Positions 34,483-43,305 of a stretch of DNA of 52,609 nucleotides are shown here, piece by piece. The notes below the pieces were generated by a model. It was not told where the DNA came from and did not search any database. It saw only the letters and a program-made list of their open reading frames with translations. Both the position numbers and the translations under genes were made by a program. The first letter of the stretch is position 1, and each line of letters begins with the position of its first letter. This DNA is from CAZWDL01 sp964632995 (GTDB lineage Bacteria > Bacteroidota > Bacteroidia > Chitinophagales > Saprospiraceae), in contig CAZWDL010000042.1 of NCBI GenBank assembly GCA_964632995.1, positions 1 to 52,609 of the forward strand. Reading direction: 5' to 3'.

Positions 34483-34721
34483 GCATAAAAAGCTTTTATG
34501 TTGTGAGAGGATGAACATGTGCCGGAGAGGAAAATATCAAAACATAAAATTTGGCGGCTGGTTTGTCAACCCCCTTTCGGCGACGCAGTGGCATGTCAGC
34601 CCGGCCGTGAAAGAGCGGAAAAGTTTTACGAAAGCCCGGGATTTAAGCCCCATCACAACCTCACTTTCAATCCTGAATTGTAAATTGCCGGCTTTAGTCG
34701 CACCGTAAAAAGTTTGTCTTC

Positions 34722-35756
34722 ATGAATATGCCGGCTTTCCTCATGCTATTCCTGTCGCTTCTATGCGTCCTGCCCGCCAGGACCCAAAACCCCTCCTCCA
34801 AACCCAAGGTCCTCATCCTCACCACCGGCGGCACCATCGCCAGCCGCACGGATGCACCCCTGATCGAAGGGCCGGAGCTGGTGCAGGCCGTGCCTCAACT
34901 GCTGGACTACGCCGGGATCGAAGTCGAAGAGTTCGTCCGCATCGGCTCCTCCAAGATGACGCCGGACATCTGGCTGCGCCTGGTCAAACGCATCGACGCT
35001 ATCCTGAAGGAACGGCCGGAACTGGCCTGCATCGTCATCACCCACGGTACCGACACCATGGAGGAGACGGCCTATTTTCTCCAACTCACCCACCGCCACA
35101 GGACGCCCATAGTGCTGGTGGGCTCCATGCGCTCCTCGAACGAAATTTCGCCCGACGGTCCCGCCAACCTGCTCAATGCCGTCCGGGTAGGTATTCATCC
35201 GGAATCAATAGGCAAAGGCGTGCTGGTGGTGCTCAACGAAAACATCAGCAGCGGCCGTGAGCTGCGCAAGACAGATAACCGCCGTGTCGACGCCTTCGCT
35301 CCTACCGAGTACGGCTACCTGGGCTTCGCCGATCCCGATACGATTATTTTTTACCGCGAACCGGTTAAGCCGCATACGACGGAGAGTCCTTTCGACCTGT
35401 CTGAGGTAGAAGAACTGCCGGCCGTGGATATCGTCATGGATTTCGCCGGTTTTGACGCCGGCATTTTTGATTTCTACACCCAGCGTGCCACCGCAGGGCT
35501 CATCGTCCGATCTTTCGCGGGCGGCCGCACCAGCAACGGGGTCATCGAAGGCATTCGCAGCCTGCCGGATGACGCCAAACCCGTGGTCATCGCTTCCGGC
35601 ATTCCCGGCGGGCGCATCACCGGCGGACGGCCCCACCATCCCGCGCTCGTCTACGCCCCCGACCTGCCGCCGAACAAAGCGCGCATTCTGCTCATGCTGG
35701 CGCTGACGCAAACGCGGGACATTCTGCAAATCCGGCATTATTTTCGGACATACTGA
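34722..35756 (+). CDS. Type II L-asparaginase, exported
   Basis: 344 residues with a signal peptide (1-22, cleavage near ARTQ). The first catalytic motif 'ILTTGGTIASRTDAP' gives Thr38, and the second 'IVITHGTDTMEETAYFL' gives Thr110-Asp111. 'VLVGSMRSSNEISPDGPANL' is the family's third conserved block. It hydrolyses Asn (and often Gln) to the acid and ammonia in the periplasm. The downstream acyltransferase is on the same strand, 144 bp away, with its own -7 element, so the two are probably separate transcripts. Confidence 0.93.
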   Translation: MNMPAFLMLFLSLLCVLPARTQNPSSKPKVLILTTGGTIASRTDAPLIEGPELVQAVPQLLDYAGIEVEEFVRIGSSKMTPDIWLRLVKRIDAILKERPELACIVITHGTDTMEETAYFLQLTHRHRTPIVLVGSMRSSNEISPDGPANLLNAVRVGIHPESIGKGVLVVLNENISSGRELRKTDNRRVDAFAPTEYGYLGFADPDTIIFYREPVKPHTTESPFDLSEVEELPAVDIVMDFAGFDAGIFDFYTQRATAGLIVRSFAGGRTSNGVIEGIRSLPDDAKPVVIASGIPGGRITGGRPHHPALVYAPDLPPNKARILLMLALTQTRDILQIRHYFRTY

Positions 35757-35784
35757 GCAAAGAGAGCAATTTTGAAATAATGCC

Positions 35785-35792
35785 TACTTTTG
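35785..35792 (+). promoter_or_regulatory. Candidate -7 element of the acyltransferase gene
   Basis: TACTTTTG matches TAnnTTTG. No -33 box lies at the usual spacing. Initiation near 35799 would exclude the in-frame ATG at 35790 and favour the start at 35901 or later. Confidence 0.35.
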
Positions 35793-35900
35793 TCCACCCC
35801 AGCATCTTTCATAAACCCGAAAAATATTACAAAAAAGGAAGGAACATCCTTTCCTGATCCAAGTGAGATCACGCCGGCAAAGCAAGACCTGGCGTCCCGA

Positions 35901-36818
35901 ATGAAATTCAAAAAACCGTTTGCCATGAGTCGCTTACTTTATTACCTGCTGATCTATCCGGTCTCCCATCTGCCGCTGGCCGTCCTGCATGTGCTCTCGA
36001 ACCTGTTTTATTTCCTTGTTTATCGCCTGGCAGGCTATCGCAAAAAGGTCGTACGCAAAAATCTGGAGAACTCCTTTCCGGAAAAAACGGCGACAGAGAT
36101 CAAAAGTATCGAAAAGCAATTCTACGGTCATTTCTGCGATTTGATCATCGAAAGCATCCGCCTCTTCAGCGTCTCCAAGGCGGAGGCATTAGAGCGGTGC
36201 CGGGTGGTAAACCCGGAATTGCTTGAGCACTACGCGCAACAGGGCAAGAGCGTCATCATTGCCGCCGGGCACTATAATAATTGGGAGTGGGCCGCGGTTA
36301 CCGCCAACCCTCAGGTGGCTCCCCAGGTTACGGGAATTTATTTTCCGCTCGCCAACGATTTCATCAATGATAAGCTTCAACAATCCCGTCAGCGCTTCGG
36401 CCTGGAGCTGATCAACAAGAGCGATGTAAAAGCCGCTTTCCAAAGCAACGCCGATCGCCGAATGGCCTACCTATTCGCTATCGACCAGTCGCCCACCGTC
36501 AGTAAAAAGGTATACTGGACGCAGTTTCTCAATCAGGAAACAGCCGTCTTTTACGGCACGGAAAAATACGCCCGTGAATACGATTACCCCGTGCTCTACG
36601 GCCGCATCACCAAACTGGAGCGGGGCCGCTACGAAATGGAGTTCGAAGTGGTGACGGAAGAACCACGTGCGCTACCGGAAGGCGAGATCACCGAGCGCCA
36701 CACCCGCCTGCTGGAAGCAGATATCCAGGCCCATCCTCAGTACTGGCTGTGGACGCATAAGCGGTGGAAAAGGAAGCGGGAGGAAACAACACTAGTTTAC
36801 GAGGATAAAAAGTTGTAG
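35901..36818 (+). CDS. LpxL/HtrB-type lipid A (lysophospholipid) acyltransferase
   Basis: 305 residues from the ATG at 35901 (MKFKKPF). The ATG at 35925 is also possible, and the frame is open back to 35790. A hydrophobic segment near the N-terminus ('LLYYLLIYPVSHLPLAVLHV', 'LFYFLVYRLAGY') anchors it to the inner membrane. The catalytic HX4E-like motif is 'AAGHYNNWEWAAV'. 'YQSPTVS'-like and 'YPVLYGRITKLERGRYEMEF' segments fit the family, and the end 'HPQYWLWTHKRWKRKR' is its C-terminal signature. It transfers a fatty acyl chain to lipid A or a related lipid. The stop overlaps the frame of a toxin remnant. Confidence 0.9.
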   Translation: MKFKKPFAMSRLLYYLLIYPVSHLPLAVLHVLSNLFYFLVYRLAGYRKKVVRKNLENSFPEKTATEIKSIEKQFYGHFCDLIIESIRLFSVSKAEALERCRVVNPELLEHYAQQGKSVIIAAGHYNNWEWAAVTANPQVAPQVTGIYFPLANDFINDKLQQSRQRFGLELINKSDVKAAFQSNADRRMAYLFAIDQSPTVSKKVYWTQFLNQETAVFYGTEKYAREYDYPVLYGRITKLERGRYEMEFEVVTEEPRALPEGEITERHTRLLEADIQAHPQYWLWTHKRWKRKREETTLVYEDKKL

Positions 36819-36939
36819 AGGTCGGGAAATTCCACTTGCTTTTGAAAAGCACATCATCATCTATGAATTCAATGAGAATGTGGTGAACATTCTGGCGATA
36901 ATCCACCCTAAAAGAAATCCTGATGATATTGAAATCTAA
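36817..36939 (+). pseudogene. C-terminal remnant of a ParE/RelE-family toxin
   Basis: Forty codons read 'RGREIPLAFEKHIIIYEFNE', 'NVVNILAIIHPKRNPDDIEI' and stop at TAA 36937-36939. The 'IIYEFNENVVNILAIIHPKRN' pattern, minus one residue, is the last two strands and catalytic tail of ParE/RelE toxins. No start, N-terminal half or antitoxin gene is present; the frame runs into the end of the acyltransferase gene. The remnant is AT-rich compared with its surroundings. Confidence 0.6.
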
Positions 36940-37040
36940 ATCCAGTTAGCGGTCATAGATTTACCCGACCAATCTCTTGGGCGGACCACGGGATATTTGG
37001 TCGAGGTCATAGACGCTCGAGCAACAGTGATATTCTTCCC

Positions 37041-39731
37041 TCAATCAAAAATATTCCCCAGATTCGACGCCACGCCCAGCAATACCCCCCAGTCGTAGTA
37101 CTTACCATCCTGGAACGCCACCGCCGCCTCCAGCCGCAGGAAGCGGAAGATATTGTCAACGCTGTAGCCCACTTCGAAGTAGTGCTGTGAAGTCGGTGTA
37201 GCGAGGTAGTTCACAAAGAGATTCTCCTTGACGCCCAGCATCCAAACCTCCGGAATCCGGGTGAAGAGGAACTTGCGGAACTGGTAGTGCACGTGTGCTG
37301 CCGCCCACTTATCCTGTGAGCTATGACGGTAGTAGTCGAGCAGGCGGAAGCTGCCCACCGGGTCGGTGCTCACCAGGGAGATGCGGTTGCCCATGAAGTG
37401 GCGGTAGTCGGGGAAGCCGACGGCTTCGTTGTTGAGAAACAGGCCGGCGTTGACCTTCAGGTCCATCGTACCGCGGGCGCCCACGCGGAAATGGTGGCGG
37501 TACAGGAAGTCGAGACGGTCGTAGTTGACCTCACTGCCCAGCAGGCCGGGCAGGCCCTTGCGATAGGTCAGCCCCAGCGTTGGAGAGGTATCATCGATGG
37601 GTTCCTTGCGGTCGTTGCGGATGCGGTATTGCTGCCAGGGGCGCGCCTCGATGCCGAGGGTAAAGAAAAGGGCGTCTTCCTGTTCCGGGAAGGGATAGTC
37701 AAACTCCTCATTGACCGGAAGGTTGGGTGTATAGCCTCCTTCCCGGCTGCTGCCGAACCAGGTCTGGTAAGTGGTATTTTCCAGTGTGTACCGACGCGCC
37801 CATTCGGTACCGGAAGTAATCCGCCAGTTTTCCGCCAGGTCGTGGGTCCAGTTCAGCGCAGCGTAGTCCTTTTCGTACAGCCGGATATAGTTGCGTCCGC
37901 GGAAGAGGTTGACAAAAGAGCTGAAGAAAAAATCAATTGGGTTTTCCTCGTTGTACTGGAACATGTAGCGGCCGCCTTCCAGGCCAAGCACGCGCACGTG
38001 CAGGCGATCGCCGTAAGCGTAGGTCAGCTTCCCCTTGCCCGTAAAAGCCTGGCGTGAAAAGGCGTAGCGGGGCGTCAGGGTGAGGCGAAGAGGATTATCT
38101 GATTTGTAGCGCAGCGTAATGTTCGTATGCACGTTCCAGCCTTCCACCGGGTTGAACCAGGTTTTATCCAGGAAGGAGGCGTGCGAAAGGGAGAGTTTTT
38201 CCCCCAGCTTATAACCGTCCCCGCTAATCAGATTGAAGGGACTATACCCACCACGCCGGCTCTTGCGGCCTATGGAGTCATTTTGCGCCTCCTCACGCTC
38301 CGCTACTACGATGCTGTCCTGGACTTTGTAGCCCCGTACTTCCAACTCAGTCAGTGGCACCGGGCGGATTGTTTCCCAGTACAGCGAATCGCGCTTACGC
38401 GCCATTGAGTCCACGGTATATTCCGTGCGCTCTACCACTTCCGGTTCTTCCTGCTGACGCCGCTCCTCCCGCTCGTACTCGCGCATGAGCCTACGTAGCT
38501 CCTTGCGGGTCAGCTCCTCGCCGGAGGCCAGTTTTTCCTGGATATCAGCCCGCTCGTCGCCCTCCGCTTTTCGCTGTTTTTTCAATTCTTCGGCCAGCTC
38601 CTTATTAAGCTTTTCATCGATCACGGTAAAGTCTGCTTCCAGGTCGGGGTTCAGTTCGATCTGATAATCGCTGATCGTCGCCAGGTAGTTGTACTCGAAG
38701 GCAAAGCCCAGTACACTTCCCTCCACCAAGAACTGATGGCTCACCGGTAGCCAGGCCGCCTCTTCGATGGGCGCATAGGTCTGGTCTACCTGGAAGCCGA
38801 TACCGAACTTGTAAGTCTTGAGCGACAGGCTGTAAATGCTCCACCAGTCTTCCACGATGTAGATCGTTCCCTCAAAAACATTCTCGCCCCGGCTGCGGGG
38901 AATAACTTTTATCCGGTTGACGCCGTAGTCGCGATCCATGAAGAAGCCTTCGTACTCGAACTTGTAATAGGCGAAAGCCTTGGGTGAAAGGGGGGAGATA
39001 GCCTCGGCGATCTCCGGTTCGTAAAAACTCGAGAAGATGAACTGATTGGGACTGGTGCTGTTGTCCTCCCCGCTCTGATAAATCGAAATGACCCGCTCGC
39101 GAAAGGTGTTGGGCCGCTCGTACTCGATCTGGCTGACCGACTCGCTGGTAAAAGCCACCGTCGAATCAATACCCTCTTTCTCAATCATCTTACGCAAAAA
39201 GAAAGGCGACTTGAGCAGGCGCCCGGAACCCTTGATGTAGACCTCGGCCGTATAGCGGTCGATCTGTTGCCGGTGGTAGCTGGCCTTGGCGATAGCCTTG
39301 CGCATGATGGTGTAGGCCGGGTCTTCGTCGCCGGCGTAGATTTCCACCTCTCTCAATTGATAGGGCTGCTTTTCCAGTACAATATCAAGCTCCTGAAAAT
39401 TTTCCCCTACGGATACCGTTCGCTGCTCGCTCCGGAAACCCAGATAACGGAAAACCAGCGTGTAGTCGCCGGGATCCAGCTGTATCTCGTAGCGCCCTTC
39501 CTCATTGGTCGTCGTTCCCGATCCGGTTTCGGCCACGAAGATAGTGGCGAAGGACAGCCGCTCGCCGTCGTCGGAGCTGACGGTGCCGCGCACGCCGCCG
39601 GCGTGGAGAGAGGTGGGGAAGAAAACCAATAAGAGGATGGGGAAGACGTTTACGAAACCTTGGAGGTTTCGTAAACGTGTCGCCCTATTGATTCCATGGA
39701 CTATCTTAATTATCGGATTACCTGCCTGCAT
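37041..39731 (-). CDS. DUF5686 outer-membrane protein with carboxypeptidase regulatory-like domain
   Basis: 896 residues. After a hydrophobic signal segment (about 30-44, 'VFPILLLVFFPTSLHAG') comes a CarboxypepD_reg-like domain (47-118, 'GVRGTVSSDDGERLSFATIF', 'TNEEGRYEIQLDPGDYTLVF'). The DUF5686 region follows ('YTIMRKAIAKASYHRQQIDR', 'GTIYIVEDWWSIYSLSLKTY') and a C-terminal beta-barrel ending '...LLGVASNLGNIFD'. A charged coiled coil (about 370-430) sits in the middle. The function of DUF5686 is unknown; members are surface beta-barrels. The first 29 residues are unusual for a signal peptide and contain a perfect palindrome (39646-39678). Confidence 0.88.
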   Translation of the reverse strand: MQAGNPIIKIVHGINRATRLRNLQGFVNVFPILLLVFFPTSLHAGGVRGTVSSDDGERLSFATIFVAETGSGTTTNEEGRYEIQLDPGDYTLVFRYLGFRSEQRTVSVGENFQELDIVLEKQPYQLREVEIYAGDEDPAYTIMRKAIAKASYHRQQIDRYTAEVYIKGSGRLLKSPFFLRKMIEKEGIDSTVAFTSESVSQIEYERPNTFRERVISIYQSGEDNSTSPNQFIFSSFYEPEIAEAISPLSPKAFAYYKFEYEGFFMDRDYGVNRIKVIPRSRGENVFEGTIYIVEDWWSIYSLSLKTYKFGIGFQVDQTYAPIEEAAWLPVSHQFLVEGSVLGFAFEYNYLATISDYQIELNPDLEADFTVIDEKLNKELAEELKKQRKAEGDERADIQEKLASGEELTRKELRRLMREYEREERRQQEEPEVVERTEYTVDSMARKRDSLYWETIRPVPLTELEVRGYKVQDSIVVAEREEAQNDSIGRKSRRGGYSPFNLISGDGYKLGEKLSLSHASFLDKTWFNPVEGWNVHTNITLRYKSDNPLRLTLTPRYAFSRQAFTGKGKLTYAYGDRLHVRVLGLEGGRYMFQYNEENPIDFFFSSFVNLFRGRNYIRLYEKDYAALNWTHDLAENWRITSGTEWARRYTLENTTYQTWFGSSREGGYTPNLPVNEEFDYPFPEQEDALFFTLGIEARPWQQYRIRNDRKEPIDDTSPTLGLTYRKGLPGLLGSEVNYDRLDFLYRHHFRVGARGTMDLKVNAGLFLNNEAVGFPDYRHFMGNRISLVSTDPVGSFRLLDYYRHSSQDKWAAAHVHYQFRKFLFTRIPEVWMLGVKENLFVNYLATPTSQHYFEVGYSVDNIFRFLRLEAAVAFQDGKYYDWGVLLGVASNLGNIFD
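39646..39678. repeat. 14-bp perfect palindrome within the 5' end of the DUF5686 frame
   Basis: ACGTTTACGAAACC (39646-39659), loop TTGGA and GGTTTCGTAAACGT (39665-39678). It lies inside the first 30 codons of the DUF5686 frame, before the signal-peptide hydrophobic core. It looks like an inserted palindromic element or a leader hairpin mistaken for coding sequence. Confidence 0.7.
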
Positions 39732-39839
39732 ACTGGATCAAAAGTTTTCGCAAAGAAGCGGCAGGGAGGACGAAGGGGCAATTTTTTTAGACGAAAAAAA
39801 GAGGAGACTCCATTTTTTTTACATAAAAGCAATTTTACC

Positions 39840-40049
39840 TTATTCAGTTGAACTCCGGATAAGGTTAGCGACATAGTATTGCAGGAGTTTTCCGCCAAAA
39901 CGGGCTACATTAGCGTCCAATACCTTCTGATGATGGCGAATCGCTGCTACTGCATCCCGCTCGCCGCGCTGCATCATGGCAGTATAGCCCACAATATCGG
40001 TGAACATAACAGCGGCCAGTCGATGCGAAATAGGAGATGAGCATGCCAT
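39840..40049 (-). pseudogene. N-terminal fragment of a class III adenylate/guanylate cyclase
   Basis: Sixty-nine codons from the ATG at 40049: 'HRLAAVMFTDIVGYTAMMQR', 'DAVAAIRHHQKVLDANVARF', 'GGKLLQYY'. This is the start of the cyclase catalytic domain, including the metal-binding FTDIVGYT, seen in the Bacteroidota cyclase-TPR proteins. Those continue with 'GDGSL'. Here the sequence runs off into unrelated residues (VANLIRSSTE) and stops, so the fragment lacks the rest of the domain. It sits just upstream of the DUF5686 gene on the same strand. Confidence 0.65.
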
Positions 40050-40261
40050 CTTTTTGGATTGAACGATCGCTTAAAAAATAGAATCGTTCCAGCCGCCTAT
40101 TCCGCTTCGCGCCCTGGTCGGGCACGCCATCCGGTTTCAACTCAAATCACCATGTTTCCGAAACTCTTGAAGGTTTCGCACACGCATCAACGATCCCCGG
40201 AGCGGAGCGATGAGGTAAATGCATGTATTCCGACTTCCAACTTCCCCCTTCCAACTTCCCA

Positions 40262-42616
40262 TCACTCATCCCGCAAACAATCCTTCGGGTTCAGCTGCGC
40301 CGAGCGGAAGGCTTGCGAGCTCACGGTCATCCAGGCGATGAGCAGCACCAGCAGGCCGGCCAGCGCGAAGAACCACAGGTTCAGGTCGATGCGATAGGCA
40401 AAGCGCTGCAGCCAGTTATTCGTCAGGTAATAGGCCACCGGCAGGCCGATAACTATAGACACCAGCACCAGGCGCGTGAAGTCGCGGGTAAGCATAAGCA
40501 CGATGTTGCCCACGCTGGCGCCCAGCACCTTGCGGATGCCGATCTCCTTGCGCTTGCGATCGGCGGTGAAGGCCGCCAGGCCGAAGAGTCCCAGGCAGGA
40601 GATCAGAACGGCGAAGCCGGCGAAGTATTTGGAGAGCGTAGAGACGCGCACCTCCGCTTCGTACATACGGGCGTACTCTTCGTCGAGGAATTGATAGTCA
40701 AAGGAAAAACCGGGATTGAAATCTTCGTACAGGGTTTGCAGGTTGTTCAGCGCCAGCTGTTCCTCGCCACGCTTCAGGCGCGCCATAATGGTCCCGGTAT
40801 CGTCGGGGGCCAGGCGGAAGAAAAGGGGATTCATCTCCTCGTGCAGCGACTGGAAATGGAAGTCCTTCACCACGCCGACGATTTCCAGGTCGTACTCGTC
40901 CCAAAGCCTGATTTTCTTGCCGATGGGATCGTCGAAGCCGAGTATTTCTACGGCGCGCTCATTGAATATGATCTTGCTGGTATCGGCGCCGTATTCCTCG
41001 GAGAAGAAGCGGCCTTCTTTCAACTCCACGCCCATGGTTTCCAGCATGTCATAATCGACGCGCACGTGTTCGAAGAGAATGAGTGACTCGGGATCTTTCC
41101 CGTCCCAGTCCAGGCCGCTGGTGTTGTTCTGCCGGCCTATCAGATCGTGGGCGATGGCGGAGATGCTTTCCACGCCGGGCATTTTTCCGGCTTCCGCCAA
41201 AAAGGTCTCGCCCTGATCCTCCAGCCGGCCGTCGGCTGCAAATTTGACCAACTGATCTTTTTCGTAGCCCAGGTTTTTGGACTGTACGTACTCCAACTGA
41301 TTGTATACCACGACGACCGCAACGATCAGAATGACCGACAAGCTAAACTGGAAAACCACCAGCCCCCGCCGCGCCCACAGCTCGCCCAGTGAGGAACGCA
41401 GCTCGCCTTTAAGTACGGCGACCGGCTTAAAGGAAGAGAGGTACAATGCCGGATAGCTGCCCGCCAGCAGGCCGGTCAGCACGGTGAGGCCCAGCAATAG
41501 CCCCAGCAGGCCGGGTGAGAACTGCAGCACCATCTCCTTGTCGGCAATCAGGTTGAATTGCGGTAAAAAAGCCCAGACCACCCCTACCGCTATCAGCAGA
41601 GATAGCAAAGTAATCACTACCGATTCCGTCATAAATTGCCGGATCAGGGAAGCCTTGCCGGCCCCCACGGCCTTCTTGACGCCTACCTCTTTCGCCCGGA
41701 GCGAGGCCCGCGCCGTCGACAGGTTCATAAAATTGATACAGGCAATGATCAGAATAAAGACGGCAAGGATAGAGAACAGGCGCACGTATTCGATCCGGCC
41801 GCCGGCCTGCTTTCCGTCTCTATATCGGCCGTACAGATAGGTTTCAGAGTAAGGCTTTAAAAATAAGGTCACATTGGATTGCTCGTTTCGCTGTTTGACA
41901 AAACCGGCGATTTTATCGTTTACCTGCTCCGCATCGGCGCCGTCCACCAGCGTCACGATCGTGCTTGGTCCGTTGCTACTCCAGCTGCGCAACCAGCCCT
42001 GCTCCTTTTTGAGCTTCTCAAAGTTGACGACATAATCGAAATCAATGGAGGAGGTAGATGGAATATCTTCAAAAACGCCGGTTACGGTATACACCTCATC
42101 GTGATCTATCTCCAGCGCTTGCCCCATCGCTTTCTGCGGCGATAGGAATAAATTTTCGGCTGTACTGCGGGACAGCAAGATGGCATTCAAATCGTTCAGA
42201 ACCGTTTCCGGCTGTCCTTCGATCAGTGGGAAAGTGAACACCTGAAAAAAATCAGGGCTCACGTCGTAACCGGCCGCTTTAATACTTTGTTCTCCGACCG
42301 ACAAGGTCCGGCGGTTGGGCCAGGTGAGCATGGTCGCGTGTTCGATTTCGGGAATCTCTTCTTTCAGCGTTTCCGCCAGCATCCCGGGCGTAGAGGTCGT
42401 TGTCATGACCTCTTCGGCGTACTGCTGATGCTCCATCACCCGGAACAGCCGTTCGTCTTTTCCATGAAATTTATCTACCTGCAGCTCATCCTGTACCCAT
42501 AGAACGATCAACATGGTGCAGGCCAGACCGGTAGACAGACCGATGAGATTGATGAAAAAAGAACTCTTGTGGCGTTTGAAATTGCGCAGTGCCAGTTTGA
42601 GGGTGTGGAGGATCAT
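40262..42616 (-). CDS. MacB/FtsX-type ABC transporter permease
   Basis: 784 residues with the Bacteroidota double-permease arrangement. A first transmembrane helix spans 23-41 ('NLIGLSTGLACTMLIVLWV'), followed by a large MacB-PCD periplasmic domain (45-275). Four helices with FtsX motifs come next (281-298, 331-350, 371-390 and 419-437; 'RAKEVGVKKAVGAGKASLIR'). A second periplasmic domain and C-terminal helices follow ('LISCLGLFGLAAFTADRKRK', 'EIGIRKVLGASVGNIVLML'). Such permeases work with a separate ATPase and often an MFP protein in export or envelope-stress functions. Neither partner is adjacent. Confidence 0.92.
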   Translation of the reverse strand: MILHTLKLALRNFKRHKSSFFINLIGLSTGLACTMLIVLWVQDELQVDKFHGKDERLFRVMEHQQYAEEVMTTTSTPGMLAETLKEEIPEIEHATMLTWPNRRTLSVGEQSIKAAGYDVSPDFFQVFTFPLIEGQPETVLNDLNAILLSRSTAENLFLSPQKAMGQALEIDHDEVYTVTGVFEDIPSTSSIDFDYVVNFEKLKKEQGWLRSWSSNGPSTIVTLVDGADAEQVNDKIAGFVKQRNEQSNVTLFLKPYSETYLYGRYRDGKQAGGRIEYVRLFSILAVFILIIACINFMNLSTARASLRAKEVGVKKAVGAGKASLIRQFMTESVVITLLSLLIAVGVVWAFLPQFNLIADKEMVLQFSPGLLGLLLGLTVLTGLLAGSYPALYLSSFKPVAVLKGELRSSLGELWARRGLVVFQFSLSVILIVAVVVVYNQLEYVQSKNLGYEKDQLVKFAADGRLEDQGETFLAEAGKMPGVESISAIAHDLIGRQNNTSGLDWDGKDPESLILFEHVRVDYDMLETMGVELKEGRFFSEEYGADTSKIIFNERAVEILGFDDPIGKKIRLWDEYDLEIVGVVKDFHFQSLHEEMNPLFFRLAPDDTGTIMARLKRGEEQLALNNLQTLYEDFNPGFSFDYQFLDEEYARMYEAEVRVSTLSKYFAGFAVLISCLGLFGLAAFTADRKRKEIGIRKVLGASVGNIVLMLTRDFTRLVLVSIVIGLPVAYYLTNNWLQRFAYRIDLNLWFFALAGLLVLLIAWMTVSSQAFRSAQLNPKDCLRDE

Positions 42617-42758
42617 AGTCAGATAGTTTGTTTACAGGTAGACGGTGATTTAACAGAAAGGGTTACTGCAACAGAGAAGAAATGGTTACAGCTAATTTCT
42701 ACCTATTTTTCTGACTACTTGATCCGGAATTATTAAACCCTAAGCGAAGTGCTTCCTA

Positions 42759-43223
42759 TCATCTATTCAACACCTCCGGTTCCATCTCCATAATCTGGTG
42801 CTTATCCTCCCGGATTTCCTCTACCCGCAGCAGATATTGGTCCAGTTCCGGAATCAACTCTTCCAGCTCCCCGTAGTCAAAGGAAGGATCCTGAATAAAG
42901 CCGTGCACTTCCGGATAATCCGGCAACAATTGCAGCAGCTGTCTTTGAAAATGGTAGGGATGCAGGCGAATCACTTCCTCCTCACCGGCGCGTCGCACCC
43001 ACATTTCCGTCGCCTTTCTGGCGGGCGTATTCCAAACGCCGGATTTGCGGTTTCTGCCGGTCCGGATACGGTTGCCGGAACTATAGAGGATAAAGTAATC
43101 GCCTTCGAAAACGACTTCTAGGTCATTGAGGCCGGACTTGAGCCGTGGCGGCTCCGGATTCGCCCCGAAAGAGAGTGTAGTTCCTGTCATGATCAGGAAC
43201 AGAAGCGTACAAAGTGGTTTCAT
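42759..43223 (-). CDS. Exported hypothetical protein, 154 aa
   Basis: A signal peptide (1-20, cleavage near FGA) is followed by a small beta-rich segment ('LNDLEVVFEGDYFILYSSGN', 'GVWNTPARKATEMWVRRAGE') and an acidic helical tail ('LEELIPELDQYLLRVEEIRE'). No family was recognised. It lies between the ABC permease and the T9SS protein on the same strand, with about 80-140 bp on each side. No functional link is evident. Confidence 0.65.
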   Translation of the reverse strand: MKPLCTLLFLIMTGTTLSFGANPEPPRLKSGLNDLEVVFEGDYFILYSSGNRIRTGRNRKSGVWNTPARKATEMWVRRAGEEEVIRLHPYHFQRQLLQLLPDYPEVHGFIQDPSFDYGELEELIPELDQYLLRVEEIREDKHQIMEMEPEVLNR

Positions 43224-43305
43224 GATGGTTTGGTTTGGCTAAGGAACACTTTCTATAGTTAACACTAATATGAACCACCTGAAAACATTCCTGGTTCACA
43301 GAAAA

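Larger units (their letters stand above)
34095..34721. other. 627-bp gene-free stretch between sulP and the asparaginase gene
   Basis: It contains a composite palindrome (34209-34319) and a minus-strand promoter (34453-34482). The promoter implies a leader of roughly 350 nt before the sulP ATG. A short open frame at 34475-34708 has no coding character. No RNA family was recognised. Confidence 0.55.

Noticed and set aside
34475..34708. 77-aa open frame before the asparaginase gene
   Set aside because: No domain, signal or coding texture; overlaps the promoter and AT-rich leader.
40223..41086. 287-aa plus-strand frame
   Set aside because: Antisense to the ABC permease, no recognisable motif.
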